Made by a program: the position numbers and the translations under genes. Below the pieces are notes generated by a model. The model was not told where the DNA came from. It saw nothing but the letters and a program-made list of their open reading frames with translations, and ran no database searches. This document shows, one piece after another, positions 22,665 through 34,292 of a stretch of DNA of 64,000 nt. The DNA is taken from positions 1-64,000 of the forward strand of contig JNEU01001140.1 in the NCBI GenBank assembly GCA_000697475.1, in the 5' to 3' direction. The first letter of the stretch is position 1. Every line of letters begins with the position of its first letter. The DNA is from Lichtheimia corymbifera B2541. Its lineage: Eukaryota; Mucoromycota; Mucoromycetes; Mucorales; Lichtheimiaceae.

Positions 22665-23930
22665 ATGAGCCGACCTACTGAAACCGAAGACTTGACCAGC
22701 GTAGAATGGCGCGACACGGCTTGGATCGAGGTGGACATGAGTGGTGATGGTGGTGGGGTGCTGTCCTGATCCTCACTGCTAAATGAAGGAAACTGCATAC
22801 CATCTTTTTAGCGTGTGGGAGGATTCCAAAACCAACAAATGGTGCTCGACTACTTTGCACAGTCGCCTTTCTGGGATCGTCAATGCAACAACCAGATTCT
22901 TGCAATGCAAACGCAGTATAATGACTTGAGACAGCCGTATGAAGCAACCATGGAAGCGTTAAGGTAATATCAACAAGGTGGGGGCGACAAAGAGTATAAT
23001 GAAAGCTTAACGGATGCTCTTAGGAAAATGACAGGCATCGAGTTTGCAGTGGTGCACGAGCAACCTCCTGTATGGGTTATTCAGAAGCAGTATCGACGAG
23101 GACCTGAACCAAACGATGGTGAGTAATGTTGTATGTTATGTTGTCAATACGGACATTTTGACTGAGAAATGAATGTTAGTCAATCCCATCGCCACCTACT
23201 ACATTATGGGTGCCAACGTGTATCAATCTCCTACCATCTATTCCGTGATTGCCAATCGCTTGGTAAGTTAATATAGATAACAATCAACGCATGAGATTAA
23301 CCGGGAAGATCCATATATAGTTGACGAGCTTGTTTCATGTCAACAGTGCTTTCAAGGAGACTCAAAAGTGGATGGAATTTGACCCCTCTAAAGGATACAG
23401 CTGGCAAACACCAAAGTCATCATCATCATCATCAGGCGATAAGAAGAGTAAGTGACGGATCATACATGTGTTCAACAATACCACGGGGTTATTGATCCAG
23501 GTCCATTCCAAAAAAGCATCTGGCCAATCTGGGACATTACGTGCACGGGAAAGCCAAGAATTCAGACACTGGATTGATCGTACTATTGAAGCATCGGCCT
23601 TAAGGATAGCACAGAATCGCTTTGTACCTGAGCAACAGGCTGCTATGAAAGGAAGGACAGAGGCTACTATGCCTTCAGTTGCACCAGTAAGTGATATATG
23701 GATGATTACAGCACCTGTGGTATTCACAAGTCATCCTAAAATTCCATTGCAGAGTATGACACAAAGTCGTGGTAAGCATGAATGGATGGGAGGGGGATAC
23801 TTGGAATTGAATAAGGCATATTGACGATGATGGTGCTATAGATGAAGATGCTACCGGTAAACGACAACGAAAGAAGACTGACGATGGGAGTGCACTTGCC
23901 AAACGCAAAAAGAAGACCACAACCAAATGA
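22665..23930 (+). CDS. med6: Mediator complex subunit Med6
   Basis: Head-module subunit of Mediator, linking activators to RNA polymerase II in the nucleus. Eight exons join in phase: 22665-22730, 22812-22963, 23024-23118, 23180-23262, 23321-23447, 23517-23686, 23753-23771 and 23842-23930, giving 266 residues. The Med6 signature is visible in order: VEWRDTAWIE, VLDYFAQSPFWDRQCNNQ, MTGIEFAVVHEQPPVWVIQK, NPIATYYIMGANVYQSPTIYSVI and FDPSKGYSW. The C-terminal region is basic (KRQRKK, KRKKKTTTK), likely nuclear-localising. Two points are less sure: the first donor (GTGGAC) is weak, and exon 6 needs the acceptor AAAAAAG at 23516. The stronger-looking CAG at about 23500 would read into a stop after some 25 codons. 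Exon 7 is only 19 bases. Confidence 0.93.
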
Positions 23931-24110
23931 GATATGACCATGAACTCCATCATCAACCCTTTCCAAAATCCCTTTTTATATCCATAAAACTCCACTAGCA
24001 TAAACCATCATTTGCATTCTTTCTATTTTTATTAAAATTGACTGTAAGTATCATCTATTTACAAGGGATCGCTTGTGCGTGTATACGTTTTCCTTTTTCC
24101 TGTCTCCATT

Positions 24111-24820
24111 TTACTCGGCCTTCATAGCCTTTTCGGCACGTTTGATGGAAGCCTTATCAGTCTTGGGTTGCTTAGCTTCAGAAACAATACCAAAGGGTGC
24201 TTCAACGCGGAAAGGTCTACGCAAGGGGCCTGAGGTAGTGGATTCGCCCCAGATGTGAATGCGAGCTTCCTTGGTCATGAAAAAGTTCTTGAATGCCAAA
24301 ATTGACTGGATAATCAGGGGTTGAACAAACTTGAATTGAAGATGCATGAATCCAATCATCAAGATACTGGTCATGGATTGACGAACTGCCTTCTTGATCT
24401 CGGCCACATCATAGTCTATAAGAGGTGGATGAGTATCTTGGCCTTGTTTACCATTTTCTCTACTGTACCTTTATAAGTAGTAACAACCAATTCCTCGGGT
24501 GTTTCAGTGCCATCCCATTGTTGCTTAGCAGGTTCCACGTAACGAAGTTGTGTTTGATCTACCCTCACCATCATCCATGTATCAGCTACCTTATACCCAT
24601 ACTAAGCCTTTGAAATAAACTTACCATTCTTCTTGACTACTCTCCACATCAACCAGAACTGCAAACCAATGGCAAGTGTTTGGCAAACGACAAAGAATGC
24701 GCGTAGATTCCACAACCATTGAGGATCGTCCAAGGGCAACTTTTTAGTAAACTGGCGAATCACCATAAAGAATGCCACGTTGAAGAGTGGGTGGTTGACA
24801 ATAGTCGACAAGGATGGCAT
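24111..24820 (-). CDS. pho88: Pho88/Snd3 ER membrane protein
   Basis: Small ER membrane protein. In yeast Pho88 (Snd3) belongs to the SRP-independent SND targeting route and was first linked to phosphate transport. Three exons, 24625-24820, 24469-24558 and 24111-24415, join in phase to 196 residues, the usual family length. Conserved features are the N-terminal hydrophobic helix followed by KKLPLDDPQWLWNLRAFF, a second hydrophobic segment ending WRVVKKN, the DYDVAEIKKAVRQSM stretch, GFMHLQFKFVQPLIIQSI and FGxxTxGxLxRPF seen here as WGESTTSGPLRRPFR. The tail is rich in K, A and E. Its 3' end faces med6 only 180 bases away, so the two genes are convergent. Confidence 0.93.
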
Positions 24821-25249
24821 ATCGGTTTCTTTGCGTGGCGAGATAGAAAAGAAAGAGAGACAAGAAAAAAAGTAAGTTGTATGGGGAGCACAGGCATTTC
24901 AATAGCAGCACAGTTTGAATTCACCAATCATTGGTTTCCAAGCAGTGTATCTGGAGGGCTACAAAACCTTAATTGTATCAGCATCTTGCCCACTTTTATT
25001 ATGTCCCTGTTTCATCTCACTCCACAATATGCATTTCATACAATAGACACGCAGCTTAAATTGCTCGCTTCACCCAAAATATCGATTTTTCCTTGAATGG
25101 CTTATCACTCACTACCTTTAAAATAATGCTTTGATCCACAGTGTGTAATAAACATGCAAGCGATACGTAGTATCCATCTTTACGATCGCTAGGCACTCAC
25201 ATTCATAGGAAAGTAGGGTCGACTTCTAATCAAGGCTCACACACTCTTT
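24821..25249. other. Intergenic, promoter side of pho88
   Basis: Upstream region of the minus-strand pho88 gene. A pyrimidine-rich stretch (CTCTTTCTCTCTCTTTTTTCC near 25244) borders the following repeat. No gene is seen. Confidence 0.4.
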
Positions 25250-26150
25250 CTCTCTCTTTTTTCCCCATTCACAACTGTTTGCCACTCACATTGCATGTGA
25301 ACAACTGTCCTGCTCCAACCCATCATGTCAATCCCACAGCTATCTTGATCCGATTGTCTTTGACTGACTGGCAAGTCCATGGCGTTGTCATTCTACTACA
25401 ACACACGCGTCAATCGACACTACCCACTGCCTTGCACACCTCTCTGCCACAACCACTCGTAACAGCATTCAATCCAGTAGTTGCTATTAGCGTACCCTTT
25501 ACACCATTATCACCAACAGCGTTCTTTACTTGCAGCAGCATGCCTTGCAGCTTTCTCACGTGAACAGCAGGCAGATAGCCATTGTATGGAATATCAGCAG
25601 CGGTTACATGGCTCTTCTCAATTCACATACATATTGGATTTGCAATGGCTATGAGGAATGGATGCAATCAAGTGCAGTGATGAGGAAGATATCTTGGAAC
25701 GTTGCTTTGGTTACTGTTCGCGTTGTCAGCAGTAACGATCACGTGGATACGACCGACGATGGTGATGGATTGGATTGGATGGGCGAAAGGGCTTGTATTT
25801 CGACGAATGGAAGGTGCTTTACAGCTATGGATTGTATTGGTTTACTCAAGTCAAATCACGCAGCAACTATTCTCCAGCAACCAAGAATACAATGACACGA
25901 CTATCCCTGTTGCTTCGATGAGTGATTCATCCGTACCTTAGCCAATTTGCAATACTGTCACTTTATCATATTATTATTTTATAAACATCCACACTACAAC
26001 ATACTACTTTTTTTTTCATTGAATGGATATTGGATTCAACGTGGTACCTGGGGCGTTATATCAGCTCATGGGCAAGGTGGATCACTTGGTTGGTTTCTGG
26101 ATTGAAAGGGGAAGGACAAATGTGAAGGTCGGAAAGCGAGATTAGATCAT
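25250..26150 (+). repeat. Dispersed repeat, copy 1 (unit A)
   Basis: About 900 bases related to 28190-28720, 61840-63100 (same strand) and 63340-64000 (opposite strand). Shared landmarks are CATCATGTCAAtCCcAC, CTTGATCCGAT, TGGATGCAATCAAGTGCAGT (25659), AAGAATACAATGACAC and GGTTTCTGGATTGAAAGGGG (26092). Short open frames exist but contain stops relative to each other, so no intact protein is supported. Probably a non-autonomous or decayed mobile element; no terminal repeats or target-site duplications were identified. Confidence 0.72.
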
Positions 26151-26988
26151 TTAGGTTATCGTATCAAGACCTTTTTATCCCTGTTATCACATCACATTCA
26201 TCGTCAAAGCTTCCTAATTCGCATGCCGGTATATGACACATAGACAGTGGTGATATGTCAGACGGATGATTTACGAAGATAATAATAAAGTCAGAAAGAT
26301 GATGCCCAACATAGTGCTTGTTACACGCTTGGTTCATTGCAAGCTTAATTCATTATGTTCGCGGAAGAGTGAGCTGTGATATAGTGTGACACAGTCAGAT
26401 AACACACCATGCTTCATGTTCTATACACGTTATAATACGCGGGTCTTCCTATAGACAGGCAGGGAAGTGATAATTGTTGTATGGGATCTTCAACTGCAGT
26501 GATGCTCAGCGTATACGCTAACTGAACACCACTCACAACGTACGTGTGATACAATGTGCAGGGGGATAAAATACACAAGGGAGACTCTCACATTGGAGAA
26601 AAATATACAAAACGCGGTCGCCAACCTGTCCTTCCTTCAACACCACTAGGGTAAAAAGCGCGTTGACAATACCGTGTCCATCCGTACCCTACGGTAAGAA
26701 GTTGGGAAGAGAGCCTTATGTTTATTCGTTGTCGTTCAATGGTTTATAATACGCATGCATCACTAAGCTTACAAACGCATGACCGTGTGAGAGCTACAAA
26801 CAGTCTCAAGCTACATCACAACATAATCATGCATTCTCCACCAATAGGATTGTCCTTGAGGTGTTGACCTCTTGTCTGGTCTGTTACACAAACAAGCCCT
26901 CTGCATGTTTTCGATCTAGTATGAGTGAGGCGGTTGACAATGAACAAAAGAACACTTCTCATATAGCATCACACTTACAGGAGCATAT
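26151..26988. other. Non-coding stretch before hairpin
   Basis: AT-rich sequence with no supported gene. Its last part (about 26870-26988: TGTTACACAAACAAGC, CAATGAACAA, CATATAGCATCA, CATATGT) is repeated, diverged, at about 27405-27510 on the other side of the hairpin. Confidence 0.45.
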
Positions 26989-27339
26989 GTGAAACATAAA
27001 GATAGCTGTATCTCTAAACTTTACAATGAAGCGTGGGCTCTTCAATCGAACAAAGTTGCTCGTCGGGGTGAAGCGCACCTTGGGTGCAAGTTTCACGATC
27101 GTCGTGGCCATTCTCAGATTCACCCAATGTCACCACCAGCCAAAGTTGAAAAAAAAATTCAAGAGGTCGACCCACGATCCACTTTGGCTGGTGGTGACAT
27201 TGGGTGAATCTGAGAATAGCCACGACGATCGTGAAACTTGCACCCAAGGTGCGCTTCACCCCGACGAGCAACTTTGTTCGATTGAAGACCCCACGTTTCA
27301 TTGTAAGGTTTAGAGATACAGCTATCTTTATGTTTTTAC
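26989..27339. repeat. Long near-perfect inverted repeat (hairpin)
   Basis: Left arm about 26989-27148 and right arm about 27179-27339 are reverse complements with only a handful of mismatches, separated by roughly 30 bases. Left-arm landmarks ATAAAGATAGCTGTATCTCT, GAACAAAGTTGCTCGTCGGG, AAGCGCACCTTGGGTGCAAG and CACCCAATGTCACCACCAGC all recur inverted in the right arm. Because of the symmetry, both strands carry nearly the same open frame of 95 codons (27026-27313 plus, 27014-27301 minus). The translation has no recognisable domain, so I treat the frames as a by-product. A transcript through it would fold into about 160 base pairs of duplex. Confidence 0.95.
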
Positions 27340-27539
27340 TATGATGTACGCGTAATGCTATATGGAGAGTGGCGTTTGTTCATTGGGATGTATCATGCAA
27401 ACGAGCTGTGTTACACAAGCACGCCCCTGCGCACCTTCCGCTCTATTAGAATCCAGCTACTTTACAATGAACAACCACCACTTGTCATATAGCATCATGG
27501 TTACAGCATATGTAAAAAATACAAAGGCGCCTGTATATC

Positions 27540-28720
27540 CAAATCTCCATAATGATGTGTAGAGGCTTTATGAGAACGATATTGATCACCATGACCGAGA
27601 GCACCGCCTGACATAGTTTCGAGGTCCCCACCAGCAATATCGGCGCGCACGGCCGTATACCCTATTTATGTTACCATCCATTCGTCGTCTCTCCTACATT
27701 CAATGTTTTTATAATAAGCTCTGGGGATTTTATGAGAACGAAATTTCTAGGCGTGGTCGAAAGGATGTTGTGTGAAAGTTTCAGGTTCGAGGTGGGCAAC
27801 CTCGGCGAGCAGGAGCGTCTACCCTACTTTTCTCTTACATTTGGGCTGGCCGGCATTCAAAATGTACATAATGAACCATGCGGTTTTTAAATGAATGGAG
27901 CTGATCAGCATGTGCGAGAGTACCCAAGTTTCAAGTGCGAGATGGGGAATCCCAAGAAACTACATACTAATTGACTTTTTCATAAATCCGGCGCTTTCCC
28001 AATTTCCGCCCATCATAGTAAACCCCACATTATGCTCTCCCTATCGAAATTTTCAAATGAAGTGTGGGTTCTTTATTAATACAAAGTTGTTCAGCATGAC
28101 CTAGAGCACAATGTGTGAAAGTTTCAGGTTTGTGAGAGGCAATCAAGGTAGTGCAGTAATTTATAGAGTGCATGGCAGTGTCTGACCTATATAATTTCCA
28201 CCTCTTCCACTCTCGGCTTCTTGCCTCTTCCTCCTCCCATTCTCAACTGTTGCCCCCATTCAAGTACAACTACAACCTGCGAACGATTGCCTTGCTTCCA
28301 ATCCATCATGTCAACCCTACGATTGCCTTGATCCGATAGCCTTTGACTGGATGGCAAGCTCATGGCGTGTGCACCCCACTTCCAACACACACGTTTCTTG
28401 ACACAACACACGCTCTTGCACACTCCAATGCCACAATCAAACGAAACAGCATTCATTCCAGCAGTTACTATTAGCAATGACTTTATTGTCTCAAGCAGCG
28501 TTCACATTCTTGTCACTCTACTACATACAACACGCTCCTCTGCCACAACCATCCCGTAACAGCAGCTGCCATTAGCAAGGTCTCCACTGTCTCAAGTTAC
28601 TTGCGGCCTCTTCACATGGACAGCTGATAGCAGTTATATAGAACCAGCTTTATTTACGTGTAGCAACTTGCTTCAATACATACGGCTTCTTATGGATATG
28701 GATATGGATATTGCTTTGGT
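27540..28720 (+). repeat. Dispersed repeat, copy 2 (units B and A)
   Basis: The first part (about 27540-28150) contains unit B, with two internal related segments (GAGAACGA near 27571 and 27733; GTTTCAGGTT near 27778 and 28119). The stretch GGTTTTTAAATGAATGGAGC (27879) to GGGGAATCCCAAGAA matches 62034-62115. The second part (about 28190-28720) is unit A, matching 25250-26150 and, inverted, the right edge of the window. B followed by A recurs in the same order at 61840-63100. No intact gene is supported. Confidence 0.7.
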
Positions 28721-29691
28721 ACGGGGAATGGAAGGAATGGATAGATACAATGCGTGGAAAAAGGGTGCATCCGTTGTCAACTTGACCTTGATGCTATCAT
28801 TCTGAAGGATTGATGCATTTATTTATGCTTCTCTACGCTCTATTCATGGCAACCACTATCATCATACTTTGTGAAACGTGATAACCAAGCACAACCATCA
28901 TCATCCTACTCCATGTTTTGGCTCACCATGCATATAATTCGCCACTTCACGTCCACCATCCGTCTTCCATAATGTATGCCTAAAGGATGGCATCATCCAA
29001 ATCGACACATCTCCCATCATAGCATTTCTTTGTACCTCCTAATCTATCTCTTCTTGTGAACAATGTTAATTAAAGGGTTACTTTAACTTGCAGGGCATTG
29101 CATTGGCCAACCATTTCTAAGCTCTTGTGGTGTAAGAAGCCCTCCTTCTTCCTGAGTTGTACCTCGTTGCGCATGGGCACTTGATACATTGTATTATAGC
29201 ATGATGTCTGGTATGATGCATGCTATGATAAAGAGGAAAGGAATGAAAGAGAAAGGGTGCTGTTGATTCATCGTGTCATGAACAAAGACCGTATTCGATA
29301 GCCAAACTCACCTCCTTTAATTTTATACATCTTGTCACTAGATAACGTCGTAACACACGTCCCTTGTGGTTTAGACTTTGTATTATTTATTGATGTGTAT
29401 ACAGTGGGAGATCGGTGCCTGACATAAGGACTGAAAGTATATGCTGGTGGTGACCTTCTTTGATTGCATGCTTGGAACATTCAATATGTGGAGCGCTACT
29501 GAGGAGATTAATGGCATGTGTAATGGGATCAACAACTATGGTTCGAAGTTTATAATGGAGAGGCATAACAATCGCAACATTTGACGGTCCACGTACGTAT
29601 TATATAACACGACATATATTGCACAAGGATGGAAAAGTATTTATACTACATACACTACGATGTTGGATTATAAAATTGAAGCTACCTAAGG
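28721..29691. other. Intergenic, 3' side of BTB gene
   Basis: AT-rich spacer of nearly 1 kb. Contains a tandem GGATAT run near 28695. No gene recognised. Confidence 0.4.
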
Positions 29692-31026
29692 CTATTGTTG
29701 CATCATAATGCGAATGCCAGTACTGCTCTGATTATCCGTGGTGTTCTTGCTGCTGTTATCAAACACAAGCATTACCGATAGTGCACGTGGTGAAGGTGTT
29801 GCAACTCGTCGTGGTTGTTTGCATTCACGTTCATAAAGCACTCGTTTCGCAAATGCATATCGCCATAGCACATTCTTGGATAAAAAGTCTTTGTGTTCCA
29901 AGCATCGTTTCAGGTACAGCAATGGTATCTTTGCATACATGCGCACAAACTCATTGTAATCGCTGCTTAAAGTCATGTCCTTTTTCGATCCTTGGATCAT
30001 GTTGATACGGTTGTTGCCAAGGAAAAACGGTGTCGTAGCAACAACGGCAGCTGCACCATTACCACCATTTGCCCACTCTTCTTCTTCTTCAGACGCGTCT
30101 TGTTGGTGTTGCCAGTGATGATTTGGACCATGGCCATGAGTCTGTAACACTTGACGAGGTAGCGTATATATCAGGAAACTTGTTACAATCTCATCCATGA
30201 CATGCATCCACTTTGCTGATCTCTTTTGGCCGTTCTGTGATGATAGTGATCCAAGAGGATGATATCTCCTGAGTAGCTCATTCATCCATGAAAAGATTGT
30301 ATCCTGGCTTAGATGCTGTTGTACGATTTGAATGAGTTGTCGATGTAACAATGGGAGCTCAAGTGCGTCTGATATTTGGATCAAGTCGCATACACGTCGT
30401 GCTGTTGGTTGATTGGATTGCGTATGGAGAATAATGTACTCGATACCGTGCATTGATAAGGGTTGATAGAGGTGACCGAGTGCCGTGTGCAAAGCTTCGC
30501 TTGATCCTGGGATGTTGATATTGAGTAAATCCACGTGATGATACCCTGCCGCAGTAGTTGGTACCATCATTTGACGGTATAGCATTGGAGATCGCGCCAT
30601 AATAATACGATGCAAGGCATATGTTCTTCCTTGAACTGGAAAAGAGACACTGATATCTGAGAAGCGACCTGAGAGTGAAATAATGAGATAATGCCATCCA
30701 TCATCATCCATCACTTGAGCGTGAACTATACCTTGCTGGAATCCAGTATGATAGTTAAACTCACAATATGACTGGGATGCATCTTCGGGATATGGGAAAG
30801 CAGGGACAGGAGGAGGAGGTGTCATCATTGTCGTGTCGTTACGTACAGGAATCATGGTCATTATGGGTGGTTGAGCTGGTCTTGGTGTTGCAGGAGCTGA
30901 TAGCGTTGTTGGTGAGTTTGAACTCATATATATATCTTCCTGAAGCATATCGCTGTCGTAAAGACCATTAACTAGGGATGTCTGGTGTGAACAAGTTGAA
31001 GCGTTCGATCGGTTGTGAGCCGTCAT
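29692..31026 (-). CDS. BTB/POZ domain protein
   Basis: Single exon. The first ATG in frame is at 31026, giving 444 residues; the frame is open a little further upstream without an ATG. Residues 1-95 are low complexity (P, T, S, M). A BTB-like core follows: GRFSDISVSFPVQGRTYALHRIIMARSPMLYRQMM, i.e. the D-I-x-V strand, then the L-H-x-x-I-L-x-x-R-S helix typical of BTB folds, then GSSEALHTALGHLYQPL in place of the usual F-x-x-x-L-x-Y-L-Y. A helical BACK-like region rich in L and W comes next. BTB proteins usually dimerise and can be substrate adaptors of Cul3 ligases or transcription regulators; which applies here is not shown. The C-terminal 60 residues are S/T/N-rich. Confidence 0.82.
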   Translation of the reverse strand: MTAHNRSNASTCSHQTSLVNGLYDSDMLQEDIYMSSNSPTTLSAPATPRPAQPPIMTMIPVRNDTTMMTPPPPVPAFPYPEDASQSYCEFNYHTGFQQGIVHAQVMDDDGWHYLIISLSGRFSDISVSFPVQGRTYALHRIIMARSPMLYRQMMVPTTAAGYHHVDLLNINIPGSSEALHTALGHLYQPLSMHGIEYIILHTQSNQPTARRVCDLIQISDALELPLLHRQLIQIVQQHLSQDTIFSWMNELLRRYHPLGSLSSQNGQKRSAKWMHVMDEIVTSFLIYTLPRQVLQTHGHGPNHHWQHQQDASEEEEEWANGGNGAAAVVATTPFFLGNNRINMIQGSKKDMTLSSDYNEFVRMYAKIPLLYLKRCLEHKDFLSKNVLWRYAFAKRVLYERECKQPRRVATPSPRALSVMLVFDNSSKNTTDNQSSTGIRIMMQQ

Positions 31027-32088
31027 TGCACGTGTGTCGTGCGTGTCAAACACAATGGTCGTTCTTGTTTCATGCAATGCAGTGCGATCAGAACAAGGAA
31101 ACCCACAAACTACTACTTTGGAAGAAGCACACTTGAAAGGGACGACGCGTATACGTGTAATAGGAGTAGAGAAACAATAAACAGTAGATAGCGGTGTTCA
31201 ATAATGAAATGACTATGCATAAACCGCTTTGGGTGACCGCCCAATAGTATATCATCACTTCTTGTACTTTGAGCTTCCCCTCTTTTTCATGATGATAATG
31301 GTGATAAAAGAATCCTATGCCATGCTTTGGATGGCGGGTTGATCCTATTTGGGAAATGGATGTCGTGTGCACTCGCGTGCGTATGAACTAGGTCATGTGT
31401 GATCATACACTCGGAGACGTTATAAATATGTGAATCACCCCCTCGATAACATAGCTCCTGCATCCTCGTTTAACATTTTTACCCCTTTTCAGCACGCTTT
31501 TTTCCGAACATGCATTTTTGATGTCGACGCTTGTCAATGTTCAAGGGAGAATCATGCCAACTTTATTATCCTTGCAATTGGTTTAAATGGTGTAGTAGAT
31601 AGTTGTGTGAAATAGAAAGAGGAACATTGGATGATGATATAAAAGACTCAATCAGCAGAATATTACATTTTTGTATGTCAAGTTAAAGTCGGATACTACC
31701 GACATGCAATGCGATGTTGCGCATATGCGTAAGCGTGTGTGTGTGCGTGTGTGTGTGCTAGTAGTATGTGAGAATGCGTGCATATCAATAATATGGTGGG
31801 AAAGGGAAAAAGAGAGAGAAAGAAAAAAGCGAATAGGGAAAACGGGATATGTTGGTTGCATTATTTGAACCGCAAGTAGAAATTAACCTATTTAGAGCAA
31901 ATGAATATGATGATGCGATATGTTGCTTGTTTGGCAAATGTAAACTTACAGCAAGAGCCACAACTAAAAGGGTACAGAGAACTGCAGGTCCCCAAAGATC
32001 ATCGTATCTACCATCGATTCGCCGATTGATCATCCTGTTTCATCATGATGCATCAGTAAAAAGAAGCATTTCAAAAGGATAATAAGAA
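31027..32088. other. Intergenic between BTB gene and vtc4
   Basis: About 1 kb with GT-microsatellite sequence near 31736-31758 and a GA-rich tract near 31801-31828. No gene is supported. Confidence 0.4.
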
Positions 32089-34292
32089 TTACCAGGCACG
32101 CTTTTCAAAGCGATAAAGAGCGTATATGGAAACAAGAGCTGAAATGCAAATAAACAATCCACCAACGATACGTGCAGTGCTGTCACCAAAATTGAGCAAG
32201 GAGAGAGCCACAGTGAGTAGCAAAGCACAAAACTGCAGCCAGGAGATAAAAGTACGCTCGTTGGCAAAAAAGACCTTGGGCTCGACTCGCACCTTGACCC
32301 TTTGGCGTTTATAGGTGCTTCCATCATCAGTGGATCGTCTACCATCACCCCACATTTTTTCTATCCAGCGATGCGCGGTGCCTTTGGTAGAGGGAGGTGC
32401 TTGATCTTGAAGGGTCCTACTACTTCTCCAATCACCCTTTTCAGGAAGTGGTGGTGGTAATGAGCTTGAGGATTGATATCCACCACCCGTCTTCATAGGC
32501 ACTGATGCATAATCGGGCGTACTGGGACGACTCCATGGTAAATTGAAACCGCCTTTCTTGGCACTTTGGAATGATCCCTGCCTTTTCGGGGTTGATGGTG
32601 GAGAAGATGATGATGATTTGCCAACGAGTGTTGCTGGGCTACCATGTTGATCCATGATTGCTTGTTGATTGGCACGTTCAGTTTCTTCAATCATAGCACG
32701 ACGATAACGGCCATCAATCAATGGCTTGAAGCTGCGTGATCGTGTAAGACCAATATGTTCTGAACGTGGTTTGCGGATATCAACATTGAGTTCGGCGAGC
32801 CACCATGGTAATAGTGGAAGGCGTTCACGATAAAAATGGGAAGCGCCATGCAGGTATTTTGAGAAGCGAGGAACTTCATGTACGAGGTGGCTCTCAATCA
32901 GCTTTGTAAGCCATTCTGGAGGTTCTTGACCCAAATGTGTCTGCAGCTTAGTTTCAAGTACTGCATACGGGAATCGTAAAATATCGCTTTCAGATACATA
33001 ATCAAAGGGTGGATCAACACCAAGATCGTTACGTCGCCAATTGGTTGGTGGATGTCGTCTTGAACGACCATCAATATGGTCTTCGCGAATAAACGTCATA
33101 TCGGTATCAAGGGATATTCTCAATCGCTGATCACCTGGTAGTTGGAATGCTGTACGGTTGTAAAACACACGAAGCATGGGTTCTAATTGCTTTTCACGAA
33201 ACGATTCTTGGACACCACTAGCAATAAAATGCACGTCATCAATGGTCGCTGGATCAGCACCCTTTTGCCGTAAATCATTTGCAATGCCATCCGCCGTTAG
33301 TCTACCATCAACAAAGCTGTTGACGTGTGCTTCATCCAATCGAAAACGATCCTTGACCGATGCGCCATCTAGCCACGCTGCGTGATGTGTTTTGCGTTCA
33401 ATAAAGATATTTTTAGAATCCGTTGGCCCATACCTATGAAGATGAATATGAGCATTCCAAAAACAACATCACGCTGTTGAACAGTGATGATACATTACCA
33501 TCGAAATCGAATAGCTTCTGATCCCTCATCCCGCTGAAGACGACCTGTGTACAAGTCGTAATTGCGGTTATCAACGTAGACACTCGAAATGGCTGAATCG
33601 GAGGACTCGTATTTCTTGTTCTTGTTAAAAATGAGCACTGGCAAATGCAACATGATGATCGCTTTGACTTCGGTGATGTTATCTGGATGGATCCAATATT
33701 TTGCGGTTGCACGTTCAAACGCATTCTGATCGGCACCAGCAGCAGAATTGCCTGTGGGAGGACGTCCTCGGTGACGACAGATATCATGCAGGGCTGAGAT
33801 GTAGATGATAGCCACATCGAAACGTTGTTTATCCAATGGCTTATCCCGCAGCTTGGCTACATACGCCTGCTTTAGGTTGATATGTGTCCATTTGTCATGC
33901 TTCTTGAGAATCTTTTGGATAGCCGTGTAATTAACACGAGTGAACCGAGACAAGTCATTCACATCAAACAGGATTTCAGTGAGAGCTTCATCCATCATGC
34001 TATAACTGCTATTCGACATTTCAGCTGTGGTGCTTTGATTACGTTGCAAGGATTGTATCGTGCGCTCACAATACATGATGCGTGCATCAATCTCGGATAA
34101 CTTGGCATTCACAAAGTCATACACCTTAGCTAGCTCATTATCCAAAAGTTGTACGAATTCAGCTTCATCTTGATCAGTCCAACCATGCTCCAATTGCCGG
34201 GTCTTTAGCTCCTGTTTTAACACATCATATGCAATGTATGACAACCGCCAAGGAGGAAAAATGTTTTGCTGCAATTCGAGACCGTACTTCAT
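32089..34292 (-). CDS. vtc4: Polyphosphate polymerase, Vtc4 type
   Basis: Catalytic subunit of the vacuolar transporter chaperone complex, which makes polyphosphate from ATP and moves it into the vacuole. Two exons, 33499-34292 and 32089-33433, join in phase to 712 residues (yeast Vtc4 is 721). The N-terminal SPX domain (about 1-150) starts [15 protein letters not shown] and carries the inositol-pyrophosphate-binding lysine segment [11 protein letters not shown]. The triphosphate-tunnel polymerase domain (about 190-480) shows [28 protein letters not shown] with the reactive-lysine context, [27 protein letters not shown] and [17 protein letters not shown] disordered S/P-rich linker leads to about three membrane helices at the C-terminus ([20 protein letters not shown] and following). 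SPX and the retained catalytic residues favour Vtc4 over Vtc2/3, but this was judged by eye. Confidence 0.93.

Noticed and set aside
23501..23579. Alternative med6 exon reading SPFQKSIWPIWDIT
   Set aside because: It stops after about 25 codons and cannot join the basic C-terminal exons in phase; the acceptor at 23516 does.
27014..27313. Pair of 95-codon frames on opposite strands
   Set aside because: Their near identity is forced by the hairpin symmetry; no domain or conservation supports a real protein.
31027..31077. Longer N-terminus for the BTB protein
   Set aside because: The upstream in-frame codons contain no ATG; 31026 is the first.
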